A stretch of 64,000 nt of DNA from DAOPKN01 sp035391225 (GCA_035391225.1 DAOPKN010000001.1:62001-126000), one strand, 5' to 3'. Positions 51,126-60,869 are shown, counted from the stretch's first letter. The notes: a model not told the origin generated them from the letters alone. Made by a program: numbers and translations.

Positions 51126-52676
51126 TTACTGAAATAGGTAGAAAGCAGAACCACCCACCAAGGTGGCCAGTATGACCAGGTATCCATTCAAAACAACGGG
51201 GACACGAAACCAGCGATACGGAAACCAGTTCCACCACAAGCCGCGCATCCAAAAAGAAACCGCAAGTCCAATGCCAAATACCAGCATCGAGGACAGCGAG
51301 AACGTCAAAGCGATGGCACTTTGCGTGAAAAGCAAGGTGCCGTGGATGAGTACGGGGAAGGCAAGGATCGCCAAGGGGAAAGGAGGCAACCATTTTCCTT
51401 TCCAACTTGTCTTTTCCAGAAGCACCATGGCCATTTTTCCCAGGTACAGCACCGTCCCCACGGAAAGGATCTCCAGGTACCAGAAAACCCAGGGAGGTTG
51501 GTGGTGAAGGATCTGGTACTTGTACAACCCGCCCGAGCAGAAAAACAACCCGGAAAGCGCGAAAAAGCCAACCAGGAAGGGAATGGTAACGGAGGCGGGA
51601 ACACGTAGCGAGGACTGCCGGATGCGCTGCAAGTTCCTACTTTGGAACGATTTGGAGGCGGAATCCACCGATAAGAACAGCAGGGACTTGAAAAAGGCAT
51701 GGGCCATGGCATAGTACGCTCCCTCCCTTGGCCCCCCCAAAAGGATAAACCCCACCTGGGACATCGTGGAAAACGCGAGGATGAGTTTCATGTCTTTCTG
51801 AAGGAGTGCCAAGAACACCCCGACCCCCGCGCTGGCGATCCCCACCCCCGTGAGGAAAAACTCCAGTAGCGGGGTTTGGAAGAAATCCCACATCCGAAAC
51901 AGGAAGAAGATCCCGCTTTTCACGATGATCCCCGAGAGAAACGCGGAAACCACCCCCGGCGCTTCCGAATGGGCAATGGGAAGCCACATGCTGAAAAAGA
52001 AGGCTCCCGATTTGATCAAAAAAGAGCAGATCAGGAATACCAGGGGAAGGGTCAGTTCCTCAAGGTGATGGGGGGCCAGCGAACGAAGCAGGTCGAGGTT
52101 GAGTGTTCCCGTGGCGGCGTAGATCTCGGCGATCCCGAACAGGTACAGGTTGAAACCCACCGCCCCGATGATCATGTACTTCAGGCTTGCCCAAATCTGC
52201 CTGTTCTTGGTCTCTCCCGCGATGAGCAAGTAGGAAAGCAGCGAGAGCAGCTCCATTGTGACGTAGATGTTGAACAAGTCGTTGGCCAAAAAGAGCAACA
52301 ACAGGTCCGTGAACAGGAGGTCCAACAAAAAGGCGAACTTCCAGTCCTTGCGCAACCTTGGGGAATAGGATAGCACGGCGGTAAAGATTGCCGTGGCAGA
52401 AAGCATGAAAAGGAGCGAGAGCTCGTTGAGCAAAAGTTGCACACCCCTGTCGGCGCCCCAGCCACCCGGTACAACCCGGATTCCCTCGGGGAAAGCACGG
52501 GTCTGGAAGAAAAAGAACAGCAGGAAGGGCAGGGTGAAAAAGAGATGGCACCAGAGCACCAAGTGGGGTTTTTTGCGGGAAAAGGGCACCAAGAAGGGAA
52601 AGACGAAACCCAAGACCGCGAAGAGCAGAAGGATTTGGGGTACGTTGCTCGAAAAGGGTGCGGTACCATTTAGCAT
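51126..52676 (-). CDS. mrpD: MrpD/NuoN-family proton-translocating subunit, copy 2
   Basis: 516 residues with ~14 membrane helices. Antiporter-core motifs: the Glu in VTMELLSLLSYLLI, Lys in LIKSGAFFFSMWLP followed by HSEAPGVVSAFLSGIIVKSG, and HAFFKSLLFL. It is strongly similar along its whole length to the neighbouring copy. Such subunits form the ion-pumping arm of Mrp antiporters and of hydrogenase or ferredoxin-oxidising complexes. No MrpA, B, E, F, G or hydrogenase subunits are adjacent. Confidence 0.88.
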   Translation of the reverse strand: MLNGTAPFSSNVPQILLLFAVLGFVFPFLVPFSRKKPHLVLWCHLFFTLPFLLFFFFQTRAFPEGIRVVPGGWGADRGVQLLLNELSLLFMLSATAIFTAVLSYSPRLRKDWKFAFLLDLLFTDLLLLFLANDLFNIYVTMELLSLLSYLLIAGETKNRQIWASLKYMIIGAVGFNLYLFGIAEIYAATGTLNLDLLRSLAPHHLEELTLPLVFLICSFLIKSGAFFFSMWLPIAHSEAPGVVSAFLSGIIVKSGIFFLFRMWDFFQTPLLEFFLTGVGIASAGVGVFLALLQKDMKLILAFSTMSQVGFILLGGPREGAYYAMAHAFFKSLLFLSVDSASKSFQSRNLQRIRQSSLRVPASVTIPFLVGFFALSGLFFCSGGLYKYQILHHQPPWVFWYLEILSVGTVLYLGKMAMVLLEKTSWKGKWLPPFPLAILAFPVLIHGTLLFTQSAIALTFSLSSMLVFGIGLAVSFWMRGLWWNWFPYRWFRVPVVLNGYLVILATLVGGSAFYLFQ

Positions 52677-52725
52677 GCATTTCCCTCCTTACGCAAGCCA
52701 GAATCGATTTGAAGTTGGAAAAACG

Positions 52726-54273
52726 TTACAAGCCGGAACGCCAGAAAAAAAGGCCGACGATTCCCGACAGCACCACCAAGTACCCGTTCAATACCAGGGG
52801 AATGCGAAACAACCTGTAGGGGAACCATGACCCCAGGAAACGCTGCACGAGAAACCAGAGCCCCAGCCCCACGAAAAACACTTCCACGCTGCTCAGCGCA
52901 AAGGCAAACCCCGGAGACTGGGTACTCAAGAGAAGGATTCCATGCGAGACGAGGGTAAAGGTGAGAAACCCGAAACTCCAACCGGGAAACCAGGGTTTTT
53001 GCCATCTTGTCTTCTTCATGAACACCATTGCGATTTTGCCAATGGAGACCACCGTACCCACCGATATCAGTTCCAGGTACCAGAAGATCCACGTTGGTTG
53101 GTGATGAAGGATGTTGAACTTGTACAGTCCCCCGGAACAAAAGAACAACCCGGAGATCGAAAGGAACGCGATCAAAAAGGGGAGCGTCACCGAGGGGGAA
53201 AGGGTTTTCTCCGAGGCGCTGATCCGCGACAAGTGCCTTGCCTGGAAAGTGACCGCAGCGCGGCTTGCCGTCAAGAAAAGCAAAGACTTGAAGAGGGCGT
53301 GACTCATGGCATACAACGCGCCGTCGGTTGGCCCTCCGAGCAGAATGAACCCAACCTGGGACATCGTGTGGAAGGCCAAGATGAGTTTGATGTCCTTTTG
53401 CAAGAGTGCGAAAAAAACGCCAAAACCCGCACTTGCGACCCCTACGGCCGTCAAGAAACCCTGAAGAACGGGTGTTTGGAAAAAGGGCCATAAGCGAAAG
53501 AGGAAGAAAATGCCCCCCTTCACGATGATGCCCGAAAGCAACGCCGAGACCATTCCGGAAGCCTCGGAGTGGGAAGATGGTAGCCACATGCTGAAGAAAA
53601 AGGCCCCGGATTTGATCAGGAAGGACAGGATGATCATCGTGAAGGGGAACACCAGTTTTTCCAGGATCGCGGGATCCACCGCTTGTAGCAGTTGGAGGTT
53701 GAGTGTTCCCGTGGCAGCGTACACATCCGCCACCCCGATCAAGTAGAAATTGAACCCCACCGCTCCGATGATCATGTACTTCAGGCTTGCCCAAATTTGG
53801 CGATTCTTCTTTTCGCTCGCAATCAAAAGGTACGAAAGCAAGGCGAGCAATTCCATGGTCACGTACACGTTGAAAAGGTCGTTGGCCAGGAAAAGCAACA
53901 AAAGGTCCGTGAAAAGAAGGTCCACCAGGAAGGCGAATTTCCAGTCCTTCTTCAGGCTTCGGGAAAACCCCAGTCCAGCGGCGAATAGCGCCACCGCGGG
54001 AATCATGAAATCCAAGGAGAGTTCGTTCAACAGGATTTGCACGCCCCGGCCCTTTCCCCAACCCCCGAAAACCACCGAAATTCCTTGCTGGTAGACGGGT
54101 TCCTGCAAGAAAAAGAAGAACAGGAAAGCGCTACTGTAGAGCAAGTGTGCCAGTAAAACCCAGAAGAATTTCCGGGGAAAAAGGGGCACCAGGAAGGGGA
54201 ACACGAAGGAGAAAACGGCGAAAAAGGACAGCAACGAAGGCAGGAGGGAAACGGGATTATCTCCCCAGGTCAT
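52726..54273 (-). CDS. mrpD: MrpD/NuoN-family proton-translocating subunit, copy 1
   Basis: 515 residues, ~14 membrane helices. Same motifs as copy 2: VTMELLALLSYLLI, LIKSGAFFFSMWLP, HSEASGMVSALLSGIIVKGG and HALFKSLLFL, so the proton-channel Glu and Lys residues are retained. The start overlaps the mrpC end by 17 nt, matching the usual C-D order of Mrp operons. The two copies probably arose by tandem duplication. Confidence 0.88.
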   Translation of the reverse strand: MTWGDNPVSLLPSLLSFFAVFSFVFPFLVPLFPRKFFWVLLAHLLYSSAFLFFFFLQEPVYQQGISVVFGGWGKGRGVQILLNELSLDFMIPAVALFAAGLGFSRSLKKDWKFAFLVDLLFTDLLLLFLANDLFNVYVTMELLALLSYLLIASEKKNRQIWASLKYMIIGAVGFNFYLIGVADVYAATGTLNLQLLQAVDPAILEKLVFPFTMIILSFLIKSGAFFFSMWLPSSHSEASGMVSALLSGIIVKGGIFFLFRLWPFFQTPVLQGFLTAVGVASAGFGVFFALLQKDIKLILAFHTMSQVGFILLGGPTDGALYAMSHALFKSLLFLTASRAAVTFQARHLSRISASEKTLSPSVTLPFLIAFLSISGLFFCSGGLYKFNILHHQPTWIFWYLELISVGTVVSIGKIAMVFMKKTRWQKPWFPGWSFGFLTFTLVSHGILLLSTQSPGFAFALSSVEVFFVGLGLWFLVQRFLGSWFPYRLFRIPLVLNGYLVVLSGIVGLFFWRSGL

Positions 54274-54625
54274 CTTGCCTCTCCTGCTCGACGAGGATTT
54301 CGATTTTGCCCTCGTCCAGGGTGTGGAAGCGCTGGGAAATGATCATCACGAAAACGAGTGACAAGGATTGTGTGGCAAATCCAATGACCACGGCGGTGAT
54401 CACAAGCGCATGGGGGAGAGGGTCAGCAATTTCACCGATGTGAAGGATCTGCCCTGGCTCCATGTACAGCGGAGGGATCTTCAAGAACGAGCGGACTTGG
54501 ATAAAAAAGCCGATCACCGCACCGTTAAAGATCCCCAGGAAGAGCAATTTCTTGATCAAGTTCCTGGAGATGATCAAGCCGTAGAAACCCACGAATGCCG
54601 TGAGAAGGATCAAGGTTCTTTCCAT
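54257..54625 (-). CDS. mrpC: MrpC/NuoK-like subunit
   Basis: 122 residues with three membrane helices. NuoK/MnhC features: LIISRNLIKKLLFLGIFNGAV in helix 1-2 and DPLPHALVITAVVIGFATQSL in the third helix, the latter nearly diagnostic of MnhC. It contacts MrpD in the antiporter. First gene of the mrpC-mrpD-mrpD-decarboxylase operon. Confidence 0.88.
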   Translation of the reverse strand: MERTLILLTAFVGFYGLIISRNLIKKLLFLGIFNGAVIGFFIQVRSFLKIPPLYMEPGQILHIGEIADPLPHALVITAVVIGFATQSLSLVFVMIISQRFHTLDEGKIEILVEQERQDDLGR

Positions 54626-54700
54626 GGTAGACCCCCGTACGTCATGGATGCAATCGCTACTTCATCATATCACATTTGGGCCGCGCCTTTTGGGCGAGGA

Positions 54701-54709
54701 ATTATACCA
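54701..54709 (-). promoter_or_regulatory. Probable promoter of the mrpC operon (extended -10)
   Basis: Minus-strand TGGTATAAT (TATAAT at 54701-54706), ~76 nt before mrpC and just past the end of the upstream permease gene. The leader can form a small GC hairpin (GCCC-AAAA-GGCG-type). Confidence 0.5.
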
Positions 54710-54715
54710 GAATTT

Positions 54716-56596
54716 TCAAAGATTTGGTTGGGTGCGGAAAACCCACTTTTGGAGGGGAAAAGCGAGGGTACAGGCCACGGCTGCCGAAACCAGTGCGCCG
54801 GCACAGAATGCCCCCCACTGGGGATAGGCTAAGGTGGAATTTCCCGCGTAGTCGTACAAGCGCAGAGAAACCGGGAACAAGCGAGGACTGTGCAAGAAAA
54901 CCAGTGGGGAGAGGAAGGAAGACCACCCGTTCAAGAAACTGTTGAGGAAAAGGATGAGTAACGGTAAGCGGAGGATGGGGGCGAGTACCTTCACGAGGAT
55001 TTGCCAAGGTGTTGCTCCCTCCACCCGGGCGGACTCTTCCAAACCAGGATCCATGCCCTGGAGTACTGCAAACACCAGGAAAAAGCCGAAGGGAGCCGTA
55101 CGGTTACACGCGGTCAACCAAACGGGAAGGAACGTGTTTCCCAATCCTACTTCGCGAAACAGAACCAGCAGGGGAACCAGGGTGTTCATACCCGTAAGCA
55201 CAAGGGTGAAAAGTGCGATGCCCTTTCCCCATTTTTCCAAGGAACGGTGCATGCGCGCTGCCCAAGCAGCAGGGGGGATCAACAGCAGGCTGATGATCCC
55301 CGCGCCACTTCCAATCCAGAAGCTGTTTCGCAGGTTCGTGAAAAAGCCGTCTTCCCACAAGGTGGAAAAGTGAACCAGGGAAAGGGGGGATACACCGAAA
55401 AGGGAAGGAACGATATCGATTTGGGAAAGAGCGGTTTTCAGAATGGTCCAAAGGAGTACAGCACTCCAGGCGATCCAAAGCGTCCCGGAAACCCAGGGAG
55501 GAATCGCAAAGAAGCGTGTTCCCCTTGGTTTCGCCGGAAAGCGGAACAACACAAACCATGCCAGGAACAAAAAAGGTAGCGGGCTGATGGTTTGAAACAC
55601 CAAGGCAAGTAGCACTTCCAGCGAGATGGCCATTCCCAGGAAAAAGCCTTCTTGTTTCCAACAAGCCAGTGCATACACCCCCGCCAAGAGGAATCCCCAG
55701 GCGTTCCCAAAGAACAGCGCTCCGGAAACCACGCCAACGAGTTGCCAACCCTTGCGTTTCTTTTCCAGGGCGATCAGCGTCAGGAAAACTTGCAAGAGCA
55801 ACAGGGTGACGAACAGAACGTGCGTGAAAGCGATGGTTTCGTTGGGTTGGAAGACCGCGTTTTGTTTCAGGAAGAAACCCAACGTGGTGGAAGACCCGGT
55901 GATCGCATAGGGGGAAAAGCCGCCAGCCAGTGTTGGCCTTCCGTTTGTCATCAGCCAGGGAACGGTTACGTCGCGGATGTTGTTCAGGAAGAACAAGATC
56001 AGAAACAAACCCGAGGAACGTACGATGGTGGGTTGGAAAAGAAGGAAGAACTCCTGTGCTCGGGTTACACCATCCATCTTCGCGGAATCCAGGAGAGACC
56101 GCGGGATTTTTTGGAAGACGCTCAAGCAAAACAGGATAACAAGCGGCAAATCCAACCACACGCGGGCGCAGCAAATGGTGGCGAAACTTTTCCACGGGGA
56201 GGCCACAAGGTTGGAGAAGAGTTCCGCTGCAACCAGGCGAAAAATGGGCAGGGAGATGAAGGGAGGAAGTGCCCAGAAAAAGAGAAGCAGCACGCTCATT
56301 CCAAGCTGGAAGGGTTTGCGGAAGTGAAAAAGAAGGTAAGCGATGCGGCTTCCCAGCACGAAAGAAAGGCAAAGGGTGATGCAGGAATAGAGCAGCGAAA
56401 GGCTCTTGGAGAGATGGAGAGCAGGATCATTCCAGATGGAAGGCACCCGGGAGAAATCCAGTTGGTGCACGTTGGAGAACAACCACCAGAATAACGGCAG
56501 AACCGTTAAAAAGAGGGAAACGAGGAAGAAGGGAACAAAAAGCCCTTTTCCCCGGTTGAAGAAGCGGAGGAATGGGAAAAGGGCGCTTTTGGTCAT
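54716..56596 (-). CDS. Fused ABC-type importer permease (MalF-like plus MalG-like)
   Basis: 626 residues, ~12 membrane helices, carrying two EAA loops that contact the ATPase: PRSLLDSAKMDGVTRAQEF in the first half and PGLEESARVEGATPWQIL in the second. Sugar-importer permeases are usually two separate ~290-residue proteins; here both halves are in one chain. The start overlaps the binding-protein stop (ATGA). No ATPase gene is adjacent, so a shared one encoded elsewhere is likely. Confidence 0.85.
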   Translation of the reverse strand: MTKSALFPFLRFFNRGKGLFVPFFLVSLFLTVLPLFWWLFSNVHQLDFSRVPSIWNDPALHLSKSLSLLYSCITLCLSFVLGSRIAYLLFHFRKPFQLGMSVLLLFFWALPPFISLPIFRLVAAELFSNLVASPWKSFATICCARVWLDLPLVILFCLSVFQKIPRSLLDSAKMDGVTRAQEFFLLFQPTIVRSSGLFLILFFLNNIRDVTVPWLMTNGRPTLAGGFSPYAITGSSTTLGFFLKQNAVFQPNETIAFTHVLFVTLLLLQVFLTLIALEKKRKGWQLVGVVSGALFFGNAWGFLLAGVYALACWKQEGFFLGMAISLEVLLALVFQTISPLPFLFLAWFVLFRFPAKPRGTRFFAIPPWVSGTLWIAWSAVLLWTILKTALSQIDIVPSLFGVSPLSLVHFSTLWEDGFFTNLRNSFWIGSGAGIISLLLIPPAAWAARMHRSLEKWGKGIALFTLVLTGMNTLVPLLVLFREVGLGNTFLPVWLTACNRTAPFGFFLVFAVLQGMDPGLEESARVEGATPWQILVKVLAPILRLPLLILFLNSFLNGWSSFLSPLVFLHSPRLFPVSLRLYDYAGNSTLAYPQWGAFCAGALVSAAVACTLAFPLQKWVFRTQPNL

Positions 56597-57723
56597 TGAT
56601 GGTCGATGTATTGCTGGGCGATGGAAAGAGCTATTTCCGGGGTCTGCTTTTCATAGAGGATCAGTTCCAGCGCACCGCGAATGGCTGGCCAGTATCCATT
56701 GGAAAACTGCGCGCTCTGGGGTTGCAAAACCCCGTTTTGCAGCGATGCCAGCAGGAAGGGAAGGTACGGGATCTCTTCGGCTTTTTCCGTCTTCCACATG
56801 GGAATCTTGATGGTTTGGGCACATAACGCATGCGAACGTCGTTCCATCAAGTCCAGGAGTTTCCAGGCGTTGGGGCTCGGATGGAAGACCACGAATGCCT
56901 TGGGGTCGATCACGGTTCGCCAAGGGGAAGGAAAGGGCAGCAAGGCAAAGTCCAGGCCCTTTTTTTGGAACGTTTGCAGCAAAAAGCTTCCCTGGGGCAT
57001 CATCGCCACTTTCCCCTCCTGGAAGGCTTTCACCAGGGGTGGACGCTGGGGATAGTCTGCGATCCAACCCCGTTCGAACCAATCGAGGAGCATCTTTGTC
57101 AGCACGACGTTTTCCGGTGTATCCACCTGGAAATTTCCTTCCGGGTCGAGCAGTGGACTTCCCAACCCATCTTGCAGTCCCATGAAAATGTACGCGGAAT
57201 TCAAGCCCCATGCCAGGGGAGTGGTTCCTTGGGCTTCCAACGCCTCCATTGTGTTTTGCAGGGTTTGCAAGTCCCAGTCTTCCAGCTGGGGAAGTGGGAT
57301 TCCAGCTTGCTGGAACACAGCTCGATTGAGGTACAAAACCTGTACGTCGGCGTACAGCGGAAGAGCCATCAATGCTTCTTCCTGGGAGAAAGCTTGGGTT
57401 CCCAGTTCCTGGATCTCAGAAGGGCTGATCGAAAGCTGGTCAAAGAAGATGGGAGAAATGAGCGTGTCCAAAAGGGGAAAAAGGTCCGTTTTGACGAGGC
57501 ATACATCCGGGAAAGGGCCCCCCGCTTGCACCGTCATGGCAAGTTTCTCCTCCATGGCGGGGAAGTGCACGATTTCCACGTTTTCACCGGTTTGTGCGGA
57601 AAACTCTCCCGCAACTTGGCGGAACCAGTCTTCTCCCTCCCAGGAAACCCAAACGGTGATGCTGGCAAGCACGTTTGCGGTGCCAAGACAGACAAGAGCG
57701 AATAGCAAAACCACTTTTTTCAC
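56593..57723 (-). CDS. ABC transporter extracellular solute-binding protein (family 1)
   Basis: 376 residues from GTG 57723 (GGGAGG 6-7 nt upstream). Signal peptide 1-20 (KKVVLLFALVCLGTANVLA) without a lipobox Cys. The mature chain has the family-1 pattern: ITVWVSWEGEDWFRQVAGEF, GPFPDVCLVKTD, LPLYADVQVLYLNRAVFQQAG and VKAFQEGKVAMMPQGSF. These bind sugars or related polyols. It is 24 nt downstream of rny and coupled to the fused permease. Confidence 0.9.
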   Translation of the reverse strand: MKKVVLLFALVCLGTANVLASITVWVSWEGEDWFRQVAGEFSAQTGENVEIVHFPAMEEKLAMTVQAGGPFPDVCLVKTDLFPLLDTLISPIFFDQLSISPSEIQELGTQAFSQEEALMALPLYADVQVLYLNRAVFQQAGIPLPQLEDWDLQTLQNTMEALEAQGTTPLAWGLNSAYIFMGLQDGLGSPLLDPEGNFQVDTPENVVLTKMLLDWFERGWIADYPQRPPLVKAFQEGKVAMMPQGSFLLQTFQKKGLDFALLPFPSPWRTVIDPKAFVVFHPSPNAWKLLDLMERRSHALCAQTIKIPMWKTEKAEEIPYLPFLLASLQNGVLQPQSAQFSNGYWPAIRGALELILYEKQTPEIALSIAQQYIDHQ

Positions 57724-57747
57724 AGCGATTCCTCCCTTATTGCATAC

Positions 57748-59313
57748 TCAGTTGGCATACGCGGTGGCCCGTTTTTCCCGGATTACGGTTACTTTGAGTT
57801 GACCGGGGTACTGGACCTTCTCCTCGATTTCCCGGGCGATGTCGAACGCCATTTTTTCCGCCAGTGCATCGTCCACTTTTTCGGGCTGTACGATGATGCG
57901 GAGTTCCCGGCCCGCTTGAATGGCAAAGGATTTTTCCACCATTTCGTAGGCGTTGGCGATATTTTCCAGCAATTCCAGTCGCTTGAGGTAGAGGTCAACC
58001 GTTTCTCGGCGCGCACCGGGGCGGGCAGCAGAAAGCGCATCTGCGGCGGCAACCAGAACCGCTTCCGGTGTAAGGGGGTCCACCTCGTTGTGGTGGTGTT
58101 GGATCATGTTGATCACATCGTCTTTTTCGCCGTACCGCTTGGCAAGCTCGGCCCCGATCAGGGCATGCGAGCCTTCCACCTCGTGGTCCACGGCCTTTCC
58201 AATATCATGCAGCAGTGCTCCACGCTTGGCGCGTTCTGCGTTCAGCCCAAGCTCCGCGGCCATCATCCCCGCAAAGCTCGCAACTTCGATGGAATGTTCC
58301 AATACGTTTTGCCCGAAGCTGGTTCGGAATTTGAGGCGACCCAGTAACTTCACCAATTCTCCGTGAAGTCCCTTGATCCCGGTTTCGAAAAGGGCGTTTT
58401 GCCCTTCTTCTTTGATAATGCGGTACACTTCACCTTTGGATTTTTCGTACATCTCCTCGATGTTGGTGGGGTGAATCCGACCGTCCAGCACCAGTTTTTC
58501 CAGGGAACGCCGGGCGATTTCGCGGCGGAGTGGATTGAAGCAAGAGACCACCACGATTTCCGGCGTATCGTCGATGATGAGGTCGGTACCGGTAATTTTC
58601 TCGAAGGCACGAATGTTTCGACCTTCGCGCCCAATGATTCTCCCCTTCATATCATCGCTGGGAAGCGAAACGGTGTTCACCGTGGCTTCGTTCACGATTT
58701 CACTGGCATGCCGCTGGATGGCAATCGAAACCGTCCATCTTGCGTGCTGCTCGGCATCTTCCTCGTACTGGTCTTTGAGTGTTTTAAACATCTGAGCAAG
58801 ATCGTGCCGGTACTTGCGCTCCATGTCCCCGAAAATTTGTTCCTTTGCTTGCGTTTCGGTGAGCCGACCGATTTCAAATAGCTTTTCCTGCTGCTCCACC
58901 ACGAGCTTGTCTACTTCGCCCTCCTTGGCATGTACCTGTGCTTCCTTTTCCCGTAAGCGGTCTTCCCGCTTGGAGAACTGTTCTTCGCGTGCACTGAGGT
59001 TTTCTTCTCTTTTTTCAATGCGGGTTTCCAAACGCTTGTTCTCGTCCCGCTGGCGGTTCAATTCCCGTTGGTTTTCCTCGTAGATTTTTTGGGCTTTCTC
59101 TTTCGCGTCCAGGTGCGCTGCTTTCAACAAGTCCTTTGCTTCTTTTTTTGCAGTGCTCAAAATTTCTTCCGCGGAAAGGGAGGACTGGCTGATTTCTCGT
59201 TCGATTTCCAGGCGAATGGTCTTTGTCAACCAATTGCGCGTGATCCAAAAGCCCGTTCCGATTCCGCCCGCAATTCCTACCAATACCAAAAGGATCCATA
59301 ACAAGGGCCCCAT
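57748..59313 (-). CDS. rny: Ribonuclease Y
   Basis: 521 residues from ATG 59313 with GGAGGTG upstream. N-terminal membrane helix, a long charged coiled coil (~30-200), KH domain (MKGRIIGREGRNIRAFE), and HD domain (LLHDIGKAVDHEVEGSHALIG). It starts mRNA decay at the membrane by endonucleolytic cleavage. Length matches the family (~510-520). It lies 75 nt after recX; that spacer holds no clear promoter or terminator. Confidence 0.98.
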   Translation of the reverse strand: MGPLLWILLVLVGIAGGIGTGFWITRNWLTKTIRLEIEREISQSSLSAEEILSTAKKEAKDLLKAAHLDAKEKAQKIYEENQRELNRQRDENKRLETRIEKREENLSAREEQFSKREDRLREKEAQVHAKEGEVDKLVVEQQEKLFEIGRLTETQAKEQIFGDMERKYRHDLAQMFKTLKDQYEEDAEQHARWTVSIAIQRHASEIVNEATVNTVSLPSDDMKGRIIGREGRNIRAFEKITGTDLIIDDTPEIVVVSCFNPLRREIARRSLEKLVLDGRIHPTNIEEMYEKSKGEVYRIIKEEGQNALFETGIKGLHGELVKLLGRLKFRTSFGQNVLEHSIEVASFAGMMAAELGLNAERAKRGALLHDIGKAVDHEVEGSHALIGAELAKRYGEKDDVINMIQHHHNEVDPLTPEAVLVAAADALSAARPGARRETVDLYLKRLELLENIANAYEMVEKSFAIQAGRELRIIVQPEKVDDALAEKMAFDIAREIEEKVQYPGQLKVTVIREKRATAYAN

Positions 59314-59388
59314 TTTTTCACCTCCATGTATATGAAACAAAAGATTCTCTCTGTATTCCTGGCCGGAACCGCACCAGGTGGTACGATG

Positions 59389-59814
59389 CTACTTGAGTGC
59401 CTGCTGAATGGTCTGCCAGGGAAAACCCCTGCGAATCATGCGTTGAATCCACTTTTGTTCCGCGATGTTCTCCTGCTTCTTGCGGTGTGCACGAAGGATT
59501 TCCTCCAGGTCCACATCCTTTTGTACGCTTTCCAGGGCCACACCAATCGTTTCCGGAGTCACCCCCAGCTGACGGAGTTCCTGTTCCACGAGCCGAGGGC
59601 CTTTCGTCTTGAGGCGAAAGGCATCTTCGGCGTACAGCATGCAAAACCGCAGGTCATCGATCAGCCCGTTCTCTTTCATTGTCCGAACGAGCTCCTCGAT
59701 TTCCTCCTCGTCAAACCCTTTTTGGGCGCATCTCTCGCGGATTTCCGCCTCGCAGCGAATCCGATGCTTGAAAAGCAGGGAAACGTACCGTTCAATTCCC
59801 AGACCAGGGCTCAT
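59389..59814 (-). CDS. recX: RecA regulator RecX
   Basis: 141 residues from ATG 59814, overlapping the recA stop (ATGA). The three-helix repeats are visible in LKENGLIDDLRF-like and KTKGPRLVEQELRQLGV motifs. It is shorter than E. coli RecX (166), mostly at the N-terminus. RecX limits RecA filament growth. Coupling to recA agrees with that role. Confidence 0.9.
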   Translation of the reverse strand: MSPGLGIERYVSLLFKHRIRCEAEIRERCAQKGFDEEEIEELVRTMKENGLIDDLRFCMLYAEDAFRLKTKGPRLVEQELRQLGVTPETIGVALESVQKDVDLEEILRAHRKKQENIAEQKWIQRMIRRGFPWQTIQQALK

Positions 59815-60869
59815 TGCTCTTTTTGGGCAGCTCCGGTGTCTGAGGGTGTCGGAACAATGATCTTGAGCCCATGTTTCTCGCGGATCCGGTTCTCCAGTTC
59901 CAAGCAAATGTCGGGGTTTTGCTTGAGGAATTCAATGGTGGCGTTTTTGCCTTGGCCGGTACTGGTTTCTTCGCCATCTGGCTTGAGATAGCTGAACCAC
60001 GATCCCTTTTTCAAGATGAAATTGTCCTTGACGCCCATGTCCACCAGTTCGTTTTCGCGCACGATACCCTGCCCGTACATGATGTCGAAGTACGCTTCCT
60101 TGAACGGAGGCGAAACCTTGTTCTTCACCACTTTCACCCTGGTTTCCGAGCCCACCGATTCGCTGGAATCCTTCACGGTGCCGACGCGGCGCACGTCCAT
60201 GCGGATGGAAGCGTAGAACTTGAGTGCCATACCCCCGGAGGTGGTCTCGGGGTTTCCGAAGCTAATCCCAATTTTCATGCGCAGCTGGTTGGTGAAGATC
60301 ACGCAGGTTTTTGACTTGTTCACCACCCCGGAAAGTTTCCGAAGAGCCTGGGACATCAACCGAGCTTGCAAACCCACTTGCATTTCTCCCATGTTCCCGT
60401 CGATTTCGGCCTTGGGCACGAGTGCGGCCACCGAATCGATGACGATCAGGTCCACGGCGTTGCTGCGCACGAGGGTTTCCAAGATTTCCAGGGCTTCTTC
60501 ACCACTATCGGGCTGGGAAATCAGCAGGCTTTCCAGGTCCACGCCCAAGTTCTTGGCGTAAATCGGATCCAGGGCATGCTCGGCATCCACGAAAGCAGCC
60601 ACACCGCCTCGTTTCTGGGCTTCGGCGATGGCATGCAGCGTGAGGGTGGTTTTCCCGCTGGATTCGGGCCCGTAAATTTCCACCACCCGTCCCCGGGGGT
60701 ACCCTCCCACTCCCAATGCAACGTCAAGCGCCACCGAACCCGAGGGAATGATTTCGAGGTTGGAAAGCACATGGTCCTCACCCATGATCATGATACTTCC
60801 CTTCCCGAAGTCTTTTTCGATTTGCTTGATCGCGTTTTGCAAGGCCTTTTCTTTATCTTTGTTCATCAT
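59811..60869 (-). CDS. recA: Recombinase RecA
   Basis: 352 residues, GGAGG 8 nt before the ATG. Walker A GPESSGKTTL, SGSVALDVALG, FVDAEHALDP, IVIDSVAALVP (Walker B), the L1/L2 loops including NQLRMKIG and GNPETTSGG, and a short acidic-poor C-terminus. It performs strand exchange and activates LexA. It sits between thpR and recX, an arrangement seen in Thermotoga and, in part, in Deinococcus-Thermus. Confidence 0.99.
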   Translation of the reverse strand: MMNKDKEKALQNAIKQIEKDFGKGSIMIMGEDHVLSNLEIIPSGSVALDVALGVGGYPRGRVVEIYGPESSGKTTLTLHAIAEAQKRGGVAAFVDAEHALDPIYAKNLGVDLESLLISQPDSGEEALEILETLVRSNAVDLIVIDSVAALVPKAEIDGNMGEMQVGLQARLMSQALRKLSGVVNKSKTCVIFTNQLRMKIGISFGNPETTSGGMALKFYASIRMDVRRVGTVKDSSESVGSETRVKVVKNKVSPPFKEAYFDIMYGQGIVRENELVDMGVKDNFILKKGSWFSYLKPDGEETSTGQGKNATIEFLKQNPDICLELENRIREKHGLKIIVPTPSDTGAAQKEQ

